The notes under the pieces: generated by a model
Database searches by the model: none
Seen by the model: only the letters and a program-made list of their open reading frames with translations
What the model was told of the DNA's origin: nothing
Shown: piece after piece, positions 1 to 10,488 of the stretch
How positions within the stretch are numbered: the first letter of the stretch is position 1
Layout of the letters: each line of letters starts with the position of its first letter
Program-made: the position numbers and the translations under genes
Assembly (NCBI RefSeq): GCF_042654365.1
Contig: NZ_JBHSGG010000002.1
Location: 248,001-312,000, forward strand
Direction of reading: 5' to 3'
Origin: Coralloluteibacterium thermophilum
GTDB taxonomy: Bacteria > Pseudomonadota > Gammaproteobacteria > Xanthomonadales > Xanthomonadaceae
DNA length: 64,000 nucleotides

Positions 1-1
1 C

Positions 2-361
2 GAGATCGACTGCGACCGGCTGCTGCGGCTGATGGCGGGCCCGCTCGTCGCCGACGCGCCGCGGTTGCTCTACGCGATCGGCTCGCAGATCTCCAAGCGC
101 CTGCTGGACACCAGCCGCAAGGCCAGCCGGCTCGCCTTCCTGGACGTCAGCGGCCGCATCATGCGCACCCTGCTCGACCTCTGCCAGGAGCCGGACGCCA
201 TGAGCCACCCGCAGGGAACCCAGATCCGGGTCTCGCGCCAGGAGCTGGCGCGCATCGTCGGCTGCTCGCGCGAGATGGCCGGGCGGGTGCTCAAGCAGCT
301 CGAGCTCAACGGCTTCCTGCACGCGCACGGCAAGACCGTGGTGGTGTACGGCACGCGCTGA
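2..361 (+). CDS. CRP/Clp-family transcription regulator, C-terminal part (5' end outside window)
   Basis: Only the last 119 or so codons are present; the open frame continues upstream of base 1, so the true start is not in the window. The visible part contains the end of the dimerisation helix and a winged-helix DNA-binding domain (VSRQELARIVGCSREMAGRV is the helix-turn-helix, followed by LKQLELNGFL). This is the C-terminal layout of the cAMP receptor protein family. In Xanthomonas-type bacteria the family member Clp, which responds to cyclic di-GMP, lies near trpC/D/G, as here. Whether this one binds cAMP or c-di-GMP cannot be told, because the sensory domain is missing. The product would be a cytoplasmic global regulator. 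Confidence 0.8.
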   Translation, partial: EIDCDRLLRLMAGPLVADAPRLLYAIGSQISKRLLDTSRKASRLAFLDVSGRIMRTLLDLCQEPDAMSHPQGTQIRVSRQELARIVGCSREMAGRVLKQLELNGFLHAHGKTVVVYGTR

Positions 362-397
362 GCGTCGGCCGGACGGCCGCCTCTCTCCGGGAATGCC

Positions 398-1144
398 ATG
401 GACCTCGGCCCCGACTTCCTCCTCTTCGTGGCGATCGGACTGGCCGCGCAACTGGTCGACGGGGCGCTGGGCATGGCCTACGGCCTGCTCTCCTCCTCGA
501 TCCTGCTGGCCATGGGCTACCCGCCGGCGACCGTGAGCGCGGCCGTGCACACCGCCGAGGTGGGCACCACGGGCGTCTCCGGAGGCGCCCACGCCCTGCT
601 CGGCAACGTCGACCGCCGCCTGCTCGTGCGGCTGGCGGTGCCCGGCGTGGTCGGCGGCGTGATCGGCGCCTATGCCCTCACGCAGCTGCCGGCCGAGGCG
701 ATCCGCCCCTTCATCTATGCCTACCTGCTGGTGCTGGCGGTGCTGATCCTCATTCGCGCGGCAGGGCGCCGCGTGCCCCGCGAGCGGGTCCGGCGCGTGC
801 CCGTGCTCGGCTTCTTCGCCGGCCTGCTGGACGCCAGCGGGGGCGGCGGCTGGGGCCCGGTCGCGACCTCGACCCTGCTCGCCCAGGGCGGCACCGCGCG
901 CACCACGGTCGGCTCGGTCAACGCCGCCGAGTTCGTGGTGACCCTGGCGATCTCGATCACCTTCCTGCTCACCATCGGCCTGCAGCACCTGGAGATCGTG
1001 CTGGGCCTTCTGCTCGGCGGCGTGATCGCCGCGCCGCTCGCGGCCGTCCTGGTCAAGCGGCTGCCGGAACGGGCGGTGCTGGTCGCGGTGGGCGTGCTGG
1101 TCCTCGCGATCAGCGTCTACCAGATCGCGCGCAGCGTCCTCTGA
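398..1144 (+). CDS. TSUP family membrane transporter (TauE/SafE-like sulfite/anion exporter)
   Basis: A 248-residue, very hydrophobic protein with about seven to eight predicted membrane segments and the two-fold internal arrangement of the TauE/SafE (TSUP) family: the first half has GALGMAYGLLSSS and the second half has the related GLLDASGGGGWGP. The glycine-rich loop of each half is typical of these carriers, which move sulfite, sulfonates or small organic anions across the inner membrane. It follows the CRP-family gene by 36 bp on the same strand and may be co-transcribed. Its stop lies 4 bp from the end of the convergent HAD gene. The substrate cannot be inferred. Confidence 0.8.
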   Translation: MDLGPDFLLFVAIGLAAQLVDGALGMAYGLLSSSILLAMGYPPATVSAAVHTAEVGTTGVSGGAHALLGNVDRRLLVRLAVPGVVGGVIGAYALTQLPAEAIRPFIYAYLLVLAVLILIRAAGRRVPRERVRRVPVLGFFAGLLDASGGGGWGPVATSTLLAQGGTARTTVGSVNAAEFVVTLAISITFLLTIGLQHLEIVLGLLLGGVIAAPLAAVLVKRLPERAVLVAVGVLVLAISVYQIARSVL

Positions 1145-1148
1145 GCGG

Positions 1149-1880
1149 TCAGCGCGGCGACCAGCGCCCGCAGGCGCCCCAGTCGCGGATGTCCACCCCG
1201 TCCCCGAGCGCGCGCCGGAAGGTCGCCACCGCGCCCGGCTTCGGGTTGACCACCACCGGGTGCGCCGCCGCGCGCAACAGCGGCAGGTCGGCCGTGCTGT
1301 CCGAATAGGCCCGGGCGATGGGGCCGCCGAAGCCGGCCTCGTCGAGCATGGTCAGCTTGTTGCCGGCGTGGCAGTGCCGCCGCGCCATGACCGCGCCCAG
1401 CCGCGGGCCGGTCTCGGTGCCCAGCACGGGGACGTCGGCGTGCGCGACGAAATCGAGGATGGCGCGCGCCAGCTCCGGCGGCGCGCCGGTGGCGACCACC
1501 ACCCGGTCGCCGGCCTCGCGGTGGGCCTTCAGGGTCTCGACGGCCACGGGAAGCAGCCGCCGGGCCAGGTGCTCGCGATGGGCGAGCACGTAGCGGTCGA
1601 TGAGCTCGTCGAGGTCGCGGCGCCGGTGCAGGCCGATGGTCGCCAGCCAGAGGTAGGCCGAGATCGGGATCCGGCGCAGGTGCACGAACGCGAACAGCGG
1701 CGCCACGAACGGCGAGATCAGCAGCGCCGCGGCATGGCGCCAGGCGTGGCGCTTCAGCAGCCAGCGCACCAGGTGGGTGCCGGAATCGCCGTCGTAGAGG
1801 GTGTGGTCGAAGTCGAAGACGACCAGCGGCGCGTCGGCCGGGGGAAGCGGATAGGCCGGCGTGCGCAGGTCGACGCTCAT
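1149..1880 (-). CDS. HAD-superfamily (IB, SerB-like) phosphatase
   Basis: A 243-residue cytoplasmic hydrolase. The N-terminal FDFDHTLYDGDS is HAD motif I (nucleophile and acid Asp in DxD). VVVATGAP is motif II, and YSDSTADLPLL near residue 190 is motif IV with the Mg-binding aspartates. The all-helical cap inserted after motif I is that of class IB enzymes such as phosphoserine phosphatase. Its ATG overlaps the trpC stop (ATGA), so translation is coupled to trpC and it is probably the last gene of the trp operon. The substrate is unknown. It could be a phosphoserine-type or lipid phosphatase, and nothing in the sequence decides this. Confidence 0.75.
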   Translation of the reverse strand: MSVDLRTPAYPLPPADAPLVVFDFDHTLYDGDSGTHLVRWLLKRHAWRHAAALLISPFVAPLFAFVHLRRIPISAYLWLATIGLHRRRDLDELIDRYVLAHREHLARRLLPVAVETLKAHREAGDRVVVATGAPPELARAILDFVAHADVPVLGTETGPRLGAVMARRHCHAGNKLTMLDEAGFGGPIARAYSDSTADLPLLRAAAHPVVVNPKPGAVATFRRALGDGVDIRDWGACGRWSPR

Positions 1881-2668
1881 GTCGCGAACAGGCGCGCGAG
1901 CTCGGCGCCGGGGTCCGGAGCGCGCATGAAGGCCTCGCCCACCAGGAAGGCGTGCACGCCCGCCCCGCGCATGCGCGCGACGTCGGCCGGCGTGTGGATG
2001 CCGCTCTCGGTCACCAGCACGCGGTCGGGCGGCACCGCCTCGCGCAGGCGCAGGGTGGTGTCGAGCGAGACCTCGAAGCTGCGCAGGCTGCGGTTGTTGA
2101 TGCCGATCAGCGGCACCGCGGTCTGGATGGCCACCTCGAGCTCGTCGATGTCGTGCACCTCGACCAGCACGTCCATGCCCAGCTCCATCGCCAGGTGCGC
2201 GAAGGACGCGAGCTGGTCCTCGGACAGCGCCGCGGCGATCAGCAGGACGCAGTCGGCGCCGAGCATGCGCGCCTCGTAGACCTGCCAGGCGTCGACGATG
2301 AAGTCCTTGCGCAGCACGGGCAGGTCGCAGGCGTCCCGCGCCTCGCGCAGGTAGGCGTTGGAGCCCTGGAAGAAGTCCACGTCGGTCAGGACCGACAGGC
2401 AGGCCGCGCCGCCGGCGGCATAGCTGCGCGCGATCTCGGCGGGCCGGAAGTCCGGCCGGATGACGCCCTTGGAGGGACTGGCCTTCTTGACCTCGGCGAT
2501 CACCGCCGCCTGCCCGGCGCGCACCCGCGCCTCGATCGCCGCCGCGAAGCCGCGGGTGGGCGGCAGGCGCGCGACCCGCTCGGCCAGTTCGCGCTGCGGC
2601 AGGATCTGGCTGCGCTTCTCGACCTCGGCCTGCTTGCGCACGAGGATGGTCTGGAGGATGTCGGTCAT
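1877..2668 (-). CDS. trpC: indole-3-glycerol phosphate synthase
   Basis: A 263-residue TIM-barrel enzyme converting CdRP to indole-3-glycerol phosphate in tryptophan synthesis. Family motifs are clear: VIAEVKKASPSKGVI (beta 1, with the catalytic Lys), SVLTDVDFFQGS, LPVLRKDFIVDAWQVYEAR, LVEVHD, IGINNRSL and VTESGIHTPADVARM near the C-terminus (phosphate site). It is the monofunctional TrpC, not fused to TrpF. Order trpG-trpD-trpC on the minus strand, with 39 bp between trpD and trpC and a 4-bp overlap with the HAD gene, indicates one operon. The start at 2668 is the first ATG that gives the usual N-terminus (MTDILQTILVRKQAEV). Confidence 0.97.
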   Translation of the reverse strand: MTDILQTILVRKQAEVEKRSQILPQRELAERVARLPPTRGFAAAIEARVRAGQAAVIAEVKKASPSKGVIRPDFRPAEIARSYAAGGAACLSVLTDVDFFQGSNAYLREARDACDLPVLRKDFIVDAWQVYEARMLGADCVLLIAAALSEDQLASFAHLAMELGMDVLVEVHDIDELEVAIQTAVPLIGINNRSLRSFEVSLDTTLRLREAVPPDRVLVTESGIHTPADVARMRGAGVHAFLVGEAFMRAPDPGAELARLFAT

Positions 2669-2707
2669 GCGGGAGGCGACGATGGCGGGATCGGGGCGAA
2701 GGCGACG

Positions 2708-3757
2708 TCAGCCGCCGCCGACGGGCTGGCCGGCGAGGCTGCGGGTGACGCCGACGAACTCGTCCAGCTTGGCGCGGGCGCGGCCGTCGGCCATCGCCGC
2801 GCGCGCCAGCTCGATGCCCTCGGCGATGCTCGCGGCGACGCCGGAGACGTAGAGCGCGGCGCCGGCGTTCAGCGCGACGATCTCGCGCGGCAGGCCGTCG
2901 CGGCCGTCGAGCGCCTCCGTCAGCATCGCGCGCGAACTGGCGGCGTCGTCCACCCGCAGGTTGCGGCTCGCCGCCATGGCGATGCCGAAGTCCTCGGGGT
3001 GGATCTCGTACTCACGGACCACGCCGTCGCGCAGCTCGCCGACCAGGGTGGCCGCGCCGAGCGAGATCTCGTCCATGCCGTCCTGGCCCCAGACCACCAG
3101 GGCGCGCTCGGTGCCGAGACGCTGCAGCACGCGCACCTGGATGCCCACGAGGTCGGGGTGGAACACGCCCATCAGCACGTTCGGCGCGCCTGCGGGGTTG
3201 GTGAGGGGGCCGAGGATGTTGAACAGGGTGCGCACGCCCATCTCGCGGCGCACCGCGGCCACGTTCTTCATCGCGGGATGGTGCAGGGGCGCGTACATGA
3301 AGCCGATGCCGCACTCGGCCAGCGACTGCGCCACCTGCTCCGGCGCCAGCTCGATGACCGCGCCCAGCGCCTCCAGCACGTCGGCGCTGCCCGAGCTCGA
3401 CGAGACCGAGCGGTTGCCGTGCTTGGCCACGCGCGCGCCGCAGGCGGCGGCCACGAACAGGCTGGCGGTCGAGATGTTGAAGGTGTTCGCGCCGTCGCCG
3501 CCGGTGCCGACGATGTCGACCAGGTGCGTGCGGTCGGCCACGTCCACCTTCGCCGCCAGCTCGCGCATGACCTGCGCGGCGCCGGCGATCTCGCCGACCG
3601 TCTCCTTCTTGACCCGCAGCCCGGCCAGGATGGCCGCCTGCATGGTCGGCGAGACCTCGCCGCGCATGATCTGGCGGAACAGGTCCACCATCTCGTCGTG
3701 GAAGATCTCGCGGTGTTCGATGGTGCGCTGGAGCGCGGCCTGCGGGGTGATCGGCAT
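2708..3757 (-). CDS. trpD: anthranilate phosphoribosyltransferase
   Basis: A 349-residue protein that transfers phosphoribosyl from PRPP to anthranilate, the second step of tryptophan synthesis. The PRPP/Mg motif GTGGDG is at residues 84-89, followed by NTFNIST; KHGNRSVSSSSGSADVLEALG and the acidic GMDEISL are also present. The frame stays open upstream, but the ATG at 3757 (MPITPQAALQ) gives the normal family length and lies 2 bp after the trpG stop, so it is the likely start. Coupled translation with trpG is expected, since the two proteins act in the same pathway. Confidence 0.97.
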   Translation of the reverse strand: MPITPQAALQRTIEHREIFHDEMVDLFRQIMRGEVSPTMQAAILAGLRVKKETVGEIAGAAQVMRELAAKVDVADRTHLVDIVGTGGDGANTFNISTASLFVAAACGARVAKHGNRSVSSSSGSADVLEALGAVIELAPEQVAQSLAECGIGFMYAPLHHPAMKNVAAVRREMGVRTLFNILGPLTNPAGAPNVLMGVFHPDLVGIQVRVLQRLGTERALVVWGQDGMDEISLGAATLVGELRDGVVREYEIHPEDFGIAMAASRNLRVDDAASSRAMLTEALDGRDGLPREIVALNAGAALYVSGVAASIAEGIELARAAMADGRARAKLDEFVGVTRSLAGQPVGGG

Positions 3758-3759
3758 GG

Positions 3760-4338
3760 TCAGCGGGACAGGAAGTTGCGGAGCATGGCGTGCCCGTGCT
3801 GGGTGAGGATGGACTCGGGGTGGAACTGGACGCCCTCCAGCGGCCACGCGCGGTGGCGCAGTCCCATGATGGCCTCGACGCCGCCCTCCGCGTCCTCGGT
3901 CCAGGCGGTGACCTCCAGGCAGGCGGGCAGGCTCTCGCGCTCGACCACCAGCGAGTGGTAGCGGGTCGCGTCGAAGCCGTCCGGCAGGCCCGCGAACACC
4001 CCCGCGCCGCGGTGGCGGATCGGCGAGGTCTTGCCGTGCATGATGGTGCCGGCGCGCACCACCCGGCCGCCGCAGGCCTGGCCGATGGCCTGGTGGCCCA
4101 GGCAGACGCCCAGGATCGGGATGCGCGGGCCCAGCGCCTCGATGACGGCCAGCGACACCCCGGCCTCGTTGGGCGTGCAGGGCCCCGGGGAGATCACGAT
4201 GCGCTCCGGGGCCAGCGCCTCGATCGCGGCCACGTCCAGCGCATCGTTGCGCTCCACCCTGACCTCGGCCCCCAGCATCTGCAGGTACTGGACGAGGTTC
4301 CAGGTGAAGCTGTCGTAGTTGTCGATCATCAGCAGCAT
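3760..4338 (-). CDS. trpG: anthranilate synthase component II (glutamine amidotransferase)
   Basis: A 192-residue class I glutamine amidotransferase that hydrolyses glutamine and delivers ammonia to TrpE. The oxyanion motif is SPGPCTPNEAG, the nucleophile is Cys79 in GVCLGHQ, and the His173/Glu175 pair lies in QFHPES. ATG 4338 (MLLMIDNYDSF) was chosen; an in-frame ATG three codons later is also possible. It is separate from trpD. trpE is not in the window. In many bacteria TrpG also serves as PabA for folate, and this cannot be excluded. Confidence 0.96.
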   Translation of the reverse strand: MLLMIDNYDSFTWNLVQYLQMLGAEVRVERNDALDVAAIEALAPERIVISPGPCTPNEAGVSLAVIEALGPRIPILGVCLGHQAIGQACGGRVVRAGTIMHGKTSPIRHRGAGVFAGLPDGFDATRYHSLVVERESLPACLEVTAWTEDAEGGVEAIMGLRHRAWPLEGVQFHPESILTQHGHAMLRNFLSR

Positions 4339-4493
4339 GCGCTGCGGGTCCTGCGGCGGAGGCGGGCGTGATGCCCGCGCGAAGGAGCGCGAGGATAGCG
4401 CACCGCAGCATCCGGCCGCTGGCGGGCACTCTGTCTCGACGCGCAGCCGGCTAGAGTGTCCGGCCCTCCGCCGCCGCCAGCCGCACGCGCGCC

Positions 4494-5489
4494 ATGCATT
4501 TCCTTCTCTCTTCCGCCGCCGCCCTCGCCTTCTCCTTCGCCGCCCTGCCCGTCGCGCCCGCGGCCGCGGAGGACGCCGCCGGCCTGCCCGCCACGCGCAG
4601 CTTCCGCTTCGAGTCCCAGCAGCAGACCCTGACCATGCGCTACCAGGACGTGCGCCCGGCGCGGGCCAACGGGCGGACCGCGGTCCTGCTGCACGGCAAG
4701 AACTTCTGCTCGGACTACTGGGAGGACACCGTCGCGGCGCTGCGGGAGGCGGGCTTCCGGGTGGTGGTGCCCGAGCAGGTGGGCTTCTGCGGCTCCGACC
4801 TGCCGCAGCGCTACCAGTACAGCTTCCACCAGCTCGCCGAGAACACCCACGACCTGCTGGAGAGCCTGGGCGTCGAGCGCGCGGTGCTGGTCGGCCACTC
4901 GATGGGCGGCATGCTGGGCGCGCGCTACGCGCTGATGTACCCGGACGCCGTCGAGCGGCTGGTGCTGGTCAACCCCATCGGGCTCGAGGACTGGAAGGCC
5001 AAGGGCGTGCCCTACGCCGACATCGACGCCCAGTTCGCGCGCGAGCTGGCGATGGACGCGGCCACCATCGAGCGCTACCAGCGCACGTCCTACTACGACG
5101 GGCAGTGGACGCCCGCCTATGCGCGCTGGGCGGAGACGCTGGCGCGCCAGTACCAGGGCCCGCGCGGGCGCGACTTCGCCTGGAGCATGGCCCTGACCAG
5201 CGACATGGTGTTCACCCAGCCGGTCGTGCACGAGTTCCCGCAGCTCCGGGTGCCCACCACGCTCATCGTCGGCGGGCGCGACCGCACCGCGATCGGCCGC
5301 GACGCCGCGCCGCGCGCCGTGGCCCGCACCCTGGGCGACTATCCCGCGCTGGCGCGCGCCGCCGCCGAGGCCATTCCCGACGCGCGCCTGGTGCTGTTCG
5401 ACGACCTCGGCCACCTGCCGCAGATCGAGGACTTCGGGCGCTTCCGTCCGGCGCTGCTGGAGGCCGTCGACGCACCCGCGCGGGATTGA
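4494..5489 (+). CDS. secreted alpha/beta hydrolase
   Basis: A 331-residue protein starting with a signal peptide (MHFLLSSAAALAFSFAALPVAPAAAED, cleavage after AAA near residue 25), so probably periplasmic. Alpha/beta-hydrolase features: oxyanion HGKN at 67-70, nucleophile Ser136 in GHSMGG, acid Asp in IVGGRDRTAIG and the catalytic His in DDLGHLPQIED. HGKNFC in place of the usual HGFP is common in a subgroup of proteobacterial hydrolases. It is divergent from trpG across 155 bp. The substrate is unknown; esterase or lactonase activity is possible. Confidence 0.8.
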   Translation: MHFLLSSAAALAFSFAALPVAPAAAEDAAGLPATRSFRFESQQQTLTMRYQDVRPARANGRTAVLLHGKNFCSDYWEDTVAALREAGFRVVVPEQVGFCGSDLPQRYQYSFHQLAENTHDLLESLGVERAVLVGHSMGGMLGARYALMYPDAVERLVLVNPIGLEDWKAKGVPYADIDAQFARELAMDAATIERYQRTSYYDGQWTPAYARWAETLARQYQGPRGRDFAWSMALTSDMVFTQPVVHEFPQLRVPTTLIVGGRDRTAIGRDAAPRAVARTLGDYPALARAAAEAIPDARLVLFDDLGHLPQIEDFGRFRPALLEAVDAPARD

Positions 5490-5603
5490 CCCACGTCGCG
5501 GTTTGCTGCGCTGCAGTTTGCGCCCGGCGGTAGGTGGGCGCAGTGTCCTCACGACGGCCCATGGCCCGGATGGCCAGCGGCGCACAGGCGAGGGCGAACC
5601 GCC

Positions 5604-7562
<1,959 letters not shown>

Positions 7563-7660
7563 GGCGCGTCGTCCGGCCCGGCCCCGCACGGCCGACGCCG
7601 CGGGCGGGCGTGCCGACGCCACCCGGGACGCCCCGGCCCCCGCAGAACCAAGGATCCCCG

Positions 7661-9820
7661 ATGCTGCCCAACCGGCCCTTCCCGCCTTCCCCCTCCCTGC
7701 GCCCCGCGCGCGCCCTGCTCGCCCTCGCCTGTGCGGCCGCCCTGCCCGCCGCGGCGCAGGCGCAGTCCGCGCCGCCGCTGCGCCTGCCGAGCGTGGTGGT
7801 CAGCGCGACCTACACCGAGCGCGACACCTTCGAGGTGCCGGCCTCCATCGACGCCGAGCCGGCACGCCGGCTCGACCGCCTCAACGTCAACGTCTCCGAG
7901 ACCCTGAACGCGGTGCCGGGCGTGCTGGCGCGCAACCGCCAGAACTACGCCCAGGACGAGCAGATCTCGATCCGCGGCTTCGGCGCGCGCTCCACCTTCG
8001 GCATCCGCGGCGTGCGCCTCTACACCGACGGCATCCCGGCCTCGATGCCCGACGGCGCCGGCCAGGTCTCGCACTTCAACCTGGAGACCGCGGACCGCAT
8101 CGAGGTGCTGCGCGGCCCCTTCTCGGCCCTCTACGGCAATTCGTCCGGCGGCGTGGTGCAGATCTTCACCGCGGACGGCACCGCGACGCCCGAACTGCGC
8201 GCCGGCATCGCCGGCGGCAGCGACGGCACCCTGCGCGCCAACCTCAACGCACGCGGCGTGGCCGGCGACCTCGACTACAACCTCGGCGTCACCCACTTCG
8301 AGACCGACGGCCACCGGGCGCACAGCGCCGCGCAGCGGACCTCCGGCAACGGCAGGCTGCGCTGGCAGCTGCCGGGGGGCGGCAACCTGAGCCTGGTGCT
8401 GAACACGGTCAACATCCCCAACGCGCTCGACCCGCTGGGGCTCGGCCGCGCCCAGTTCGAGCAGGACCCGCGCAGCGTGGCCGAGGTGGCCACCACCTAC
8501 AACACGCGCAAGTCGGTCTCGCAGCAGCAGGGCGGGCTGATCTGGGAACAGCCGCTCGCCGCCGCGCACAGCCTGCGCGCCATGGGCTACTACGGCCAGC
8601 GCGACGTCTTCCAGGTGCTGGCGATCCCGCCGGGGGCGCAGGCCAGCCCGCTGAGCCAGGGCGGGGTGATCGACCTCGCCAACGAGTACGGCGGCGGCGA
8701 CGTGCGCTGGCTGTGGAACGGCCAGCTGGCCGGCGCGCCGCTCGAGGTCGCGGCGGGCGTCGCCGTGGACCGCCAGCGCCAGCACCGCACCGGCTACGAG
8801 AACTTCGTCGGCGACGCGCTCGGCGTCGTCGGCCGCCTGCGCCGCGACCAGATCGACCGCGTCGAGAGCCGCGACCTCTACGCCCAGGCGAGCTGGACAC
8901 CGCATCCGGACTGGACGCTCTCGGCCGGCGCGCGCCGCAGCCGGATCGACTTCGACTCGCGCGACCGCTACATCACCGCCACCAATCCCGACGACAGCGG
9001 AACCGCCGACTACGGGCAGACCACGCCGGTCGCCGGCGTGCTGTGGCGGGCCTCGCCCACCGTGCACGCCTACGCCGCCTACGGGCGCGGCTTCGAGACC
9101 CCGACCTTCGCCGAGCTCGGCTACCGCAACGACGGCGGCAGCGGGCTCAACCTGGGTCTGGCGCCGGCGCGCACGCGCAATGCCGAGCTGGGCGTCAAGC
9201 TGCGGCCGGACGCGGCGCTGGGCATGGAGTTCGCGGTGTTCCGCGCCGACAGCCGCGACGAACTCGCCGTCGCCACCAACAGCGGCGGCCGCACCACCTA
9301 CCAGAACATCGACCGCTCCCGCCGCCAGGGCGCCGAGGCCGCGCTGCGGGTGGACGTCGCCCCGGCCTGGCAGTTCCGCACCGCCTTCACCTGGGTGGAC
9401 GCGACCTTCGAGTCGCCCTTCCTGACCTGCACCGGCTCGCCCTGCACCACGCCCGACACGCCGGTGGCGGCGGGGCAGCGCATCCCGGGCGTGGCGCGCG
9501 AGGCGCTGTTCATGGGCCTGCGCTGGCAGCCGGCCGAGACCGGCTGGCAGGCGGGGCTGGAGGGCCGCTACATCGGCGAGGTGCCGACCGACGACCTCGG
9601 CCGCGACCGCGCCGACGCCTACGCCGTGTTCGCCCTCTCGGCGGGCTACACGCTGGACCTGCCGCGCTGGCGGATCGGCACGTTCGCGCGGGTCGACAAC
9701 CTCTTCGACCGCCACCATGCCGGCTCGGTGATCGTCAACGACGGCAACGGCCGCTACTTCGAGCCCGGACCCGGCCGGACCTTCCTGGTCGGCGCCGACC
9801 TGCGCTGGCGGGCACGCTGA
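7661..9820 (+). CDS. TonB-dependent outer-membrane receptor
   Basis: A 719-residue receptor. The signal peptide ends near AAQAQS (about residue 35). A TonB box-like SVVVSATYTER is followed by a plug domain (NVSETLNAVPGVLARNR, EQISIRGFGARSTFGIRGVRLYTDGIPASMPDG, RIEVLRGPFSALYGNSSGGVVQIFT) and a 22-strand barrel ending in an aromatic/basic strand (FLVGADLRWRAR). The ATG at 7661 follows AAGGA; longer upstream frames are not coding. It lies 98 bp after the AcoR-type gene and 10 bp before cytochrome b561. The ligand is unknown: iron chelates are the family default, but proximity to a XoxF locus makes a metal such as a lanthanide worth considering. Confidence 0.9.
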   Translation: MLPNRPFPPSPSLRPARALLALACAAALPAAAQAQSAPPLRLPSVVVSATYTERDTFEVPASIDAEPARRLDRLNVNVSETLNAVPGVLARNRQNYAQDEQISIRGFGARSTFGIRGVRLYTDGIPASMPDGAGQVSHFNLETADRIEVLRGPFSALYGNSSGGVVQIFTADGTATPELRAGIAGGSDGTLRANLNARGVAGDLDYNLGVTHFETDGHRAHSAAQRTSGNGRLRWQLPGGGNLSLVLNTVNIPNALDPLGLGRAQFEQDPRSVAEVATTYNTRKSVSQQQGGLIWEQPLAAAHSLRAMGYYGQRDVFQVLAIPPGAQASPLSQGGVIDLANEYGGGDVRWLWNGQLAGAPLEVAAGVAVDRQRQHRTGYENFVGDALGVVGRLRRDQIDRVESRDLYAQASWTPHPDWTLSAGARRSRIDFDSRDRYITATNPDDSGTADYGQTTPVAGVLWRASPTVHAYAAYGRGFETPTFAELGYRNDGGSGLNLGLAPARTRNAELGVKLRPDAALGMEFAVFRADSRDELAVATNSGGRTTYQNIDRSRRQGAEAALRVDVAPAWQFRTAFTWVDATFESPFLTCTGSPCTTPDTPVAAGQRIPGVAREALFMGLRWQPAETGWQAGLEGRYIGEVPTDDLGRDRADAYAVFALSAGYTLDLPRWRIGTFARVDNLFDRHHAGSVIVNDGNGRYFEPGPGRTFLVGADLRWRAR

Positions 9821-9830
9821 GGTCCGCACC

Positions 9831-10403
9831 GTGGACGCACGCGGCGGCTACGGCACCACGGTGGTGATCCTGCACTGGCTGATCGCGATCGCGATCGGCG
9901 TGCTCATCGGCACCGGCTGGTACATGGTGGACCTGGAGAAGGGCACGCCCCCGGTGGCCCGTTTCTACAACTTCCACAAGTCGATCGGGCTGATCGTGCT
10001 GGTGCTGGTCGCCCTGCTGATCAGTGCGCGCCTGCGCGATCGTCCCGGCCCGCTTCCGGGCACGGTACCGGCCTGGGAGGTGCGTGCGGCGGAGTGGTCG
10101 CACAGGATCTTCTACGTGCTGCTGGTGCTGGTGCCGCTCAGCGGCTACATCGAGTCGAACTTCGCCAAGTGGGGCATCCGTTTCTTCGGCCTGCACCTGC
10201 CCTCGTGGCTGCCCGAGAATCCGACGCTGTATGCCGTGTTCAACCGCATCCACGTCTACAGCGCGAACCTGTTCGCCGCGCTCATCGGCCTGCACATCGT
10301 CGCGGCGCTCGCGCATGCGCTGCGCCGCGACGGGGTGATGTCGCGCATCCTTCCGCGGCGGAGCCGGGTGCGGGGAGCGGGCGGGGATTCCGGGATCGGC
10401 TGA
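9831..10403 (+). CDS. cytochrome b561 (YodB/CybB-type inner-membrane dihaem protein)
   Basis: A 190-residue protein with four membrane segments and histidines in the expected positions for two b haems: VVILHWL (helix 1), FYNFHKSIG (helix 2), AAEWSHRIFY (helix 3) and IGLHIVAALAHAL (helix 4). The start is GTG, 10 bp after the TonB receptor stop, so the two are probably co-transcribed. This family passes electrons within the membrane, for example from quinol to superoxide or other acceptors. With a TonB receptor, a ferric-reductase-like or redox-uptake role is possible but only inferred. Confidence 0.85.
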   Translation: MDARGGYGTTVVILHWLIAIAIGVLIGTGWYMVDLEKGTPPVARFYNFHKSIGLIVLVLVALLISARLRDRPGPLPGTVPAWEVRAAEWSHRIFYVLLVLVPLSGYIESNFAKWGIRFFGLHLPSWLPENPTLYAVFNRIHVYSANLFAALIGLHIVAALAHALRRDGVMSRILPRRSRVRGAGGDSGIG

Positions 10404-10488
10404 CGCGAAGCGGGGAACGGGCAAGGCGCCGGCGCCCGTCCTCGTTCCCGTCCCCGCCTCGCGTCCCTGGCTTCTCCCGCGCTTCGAG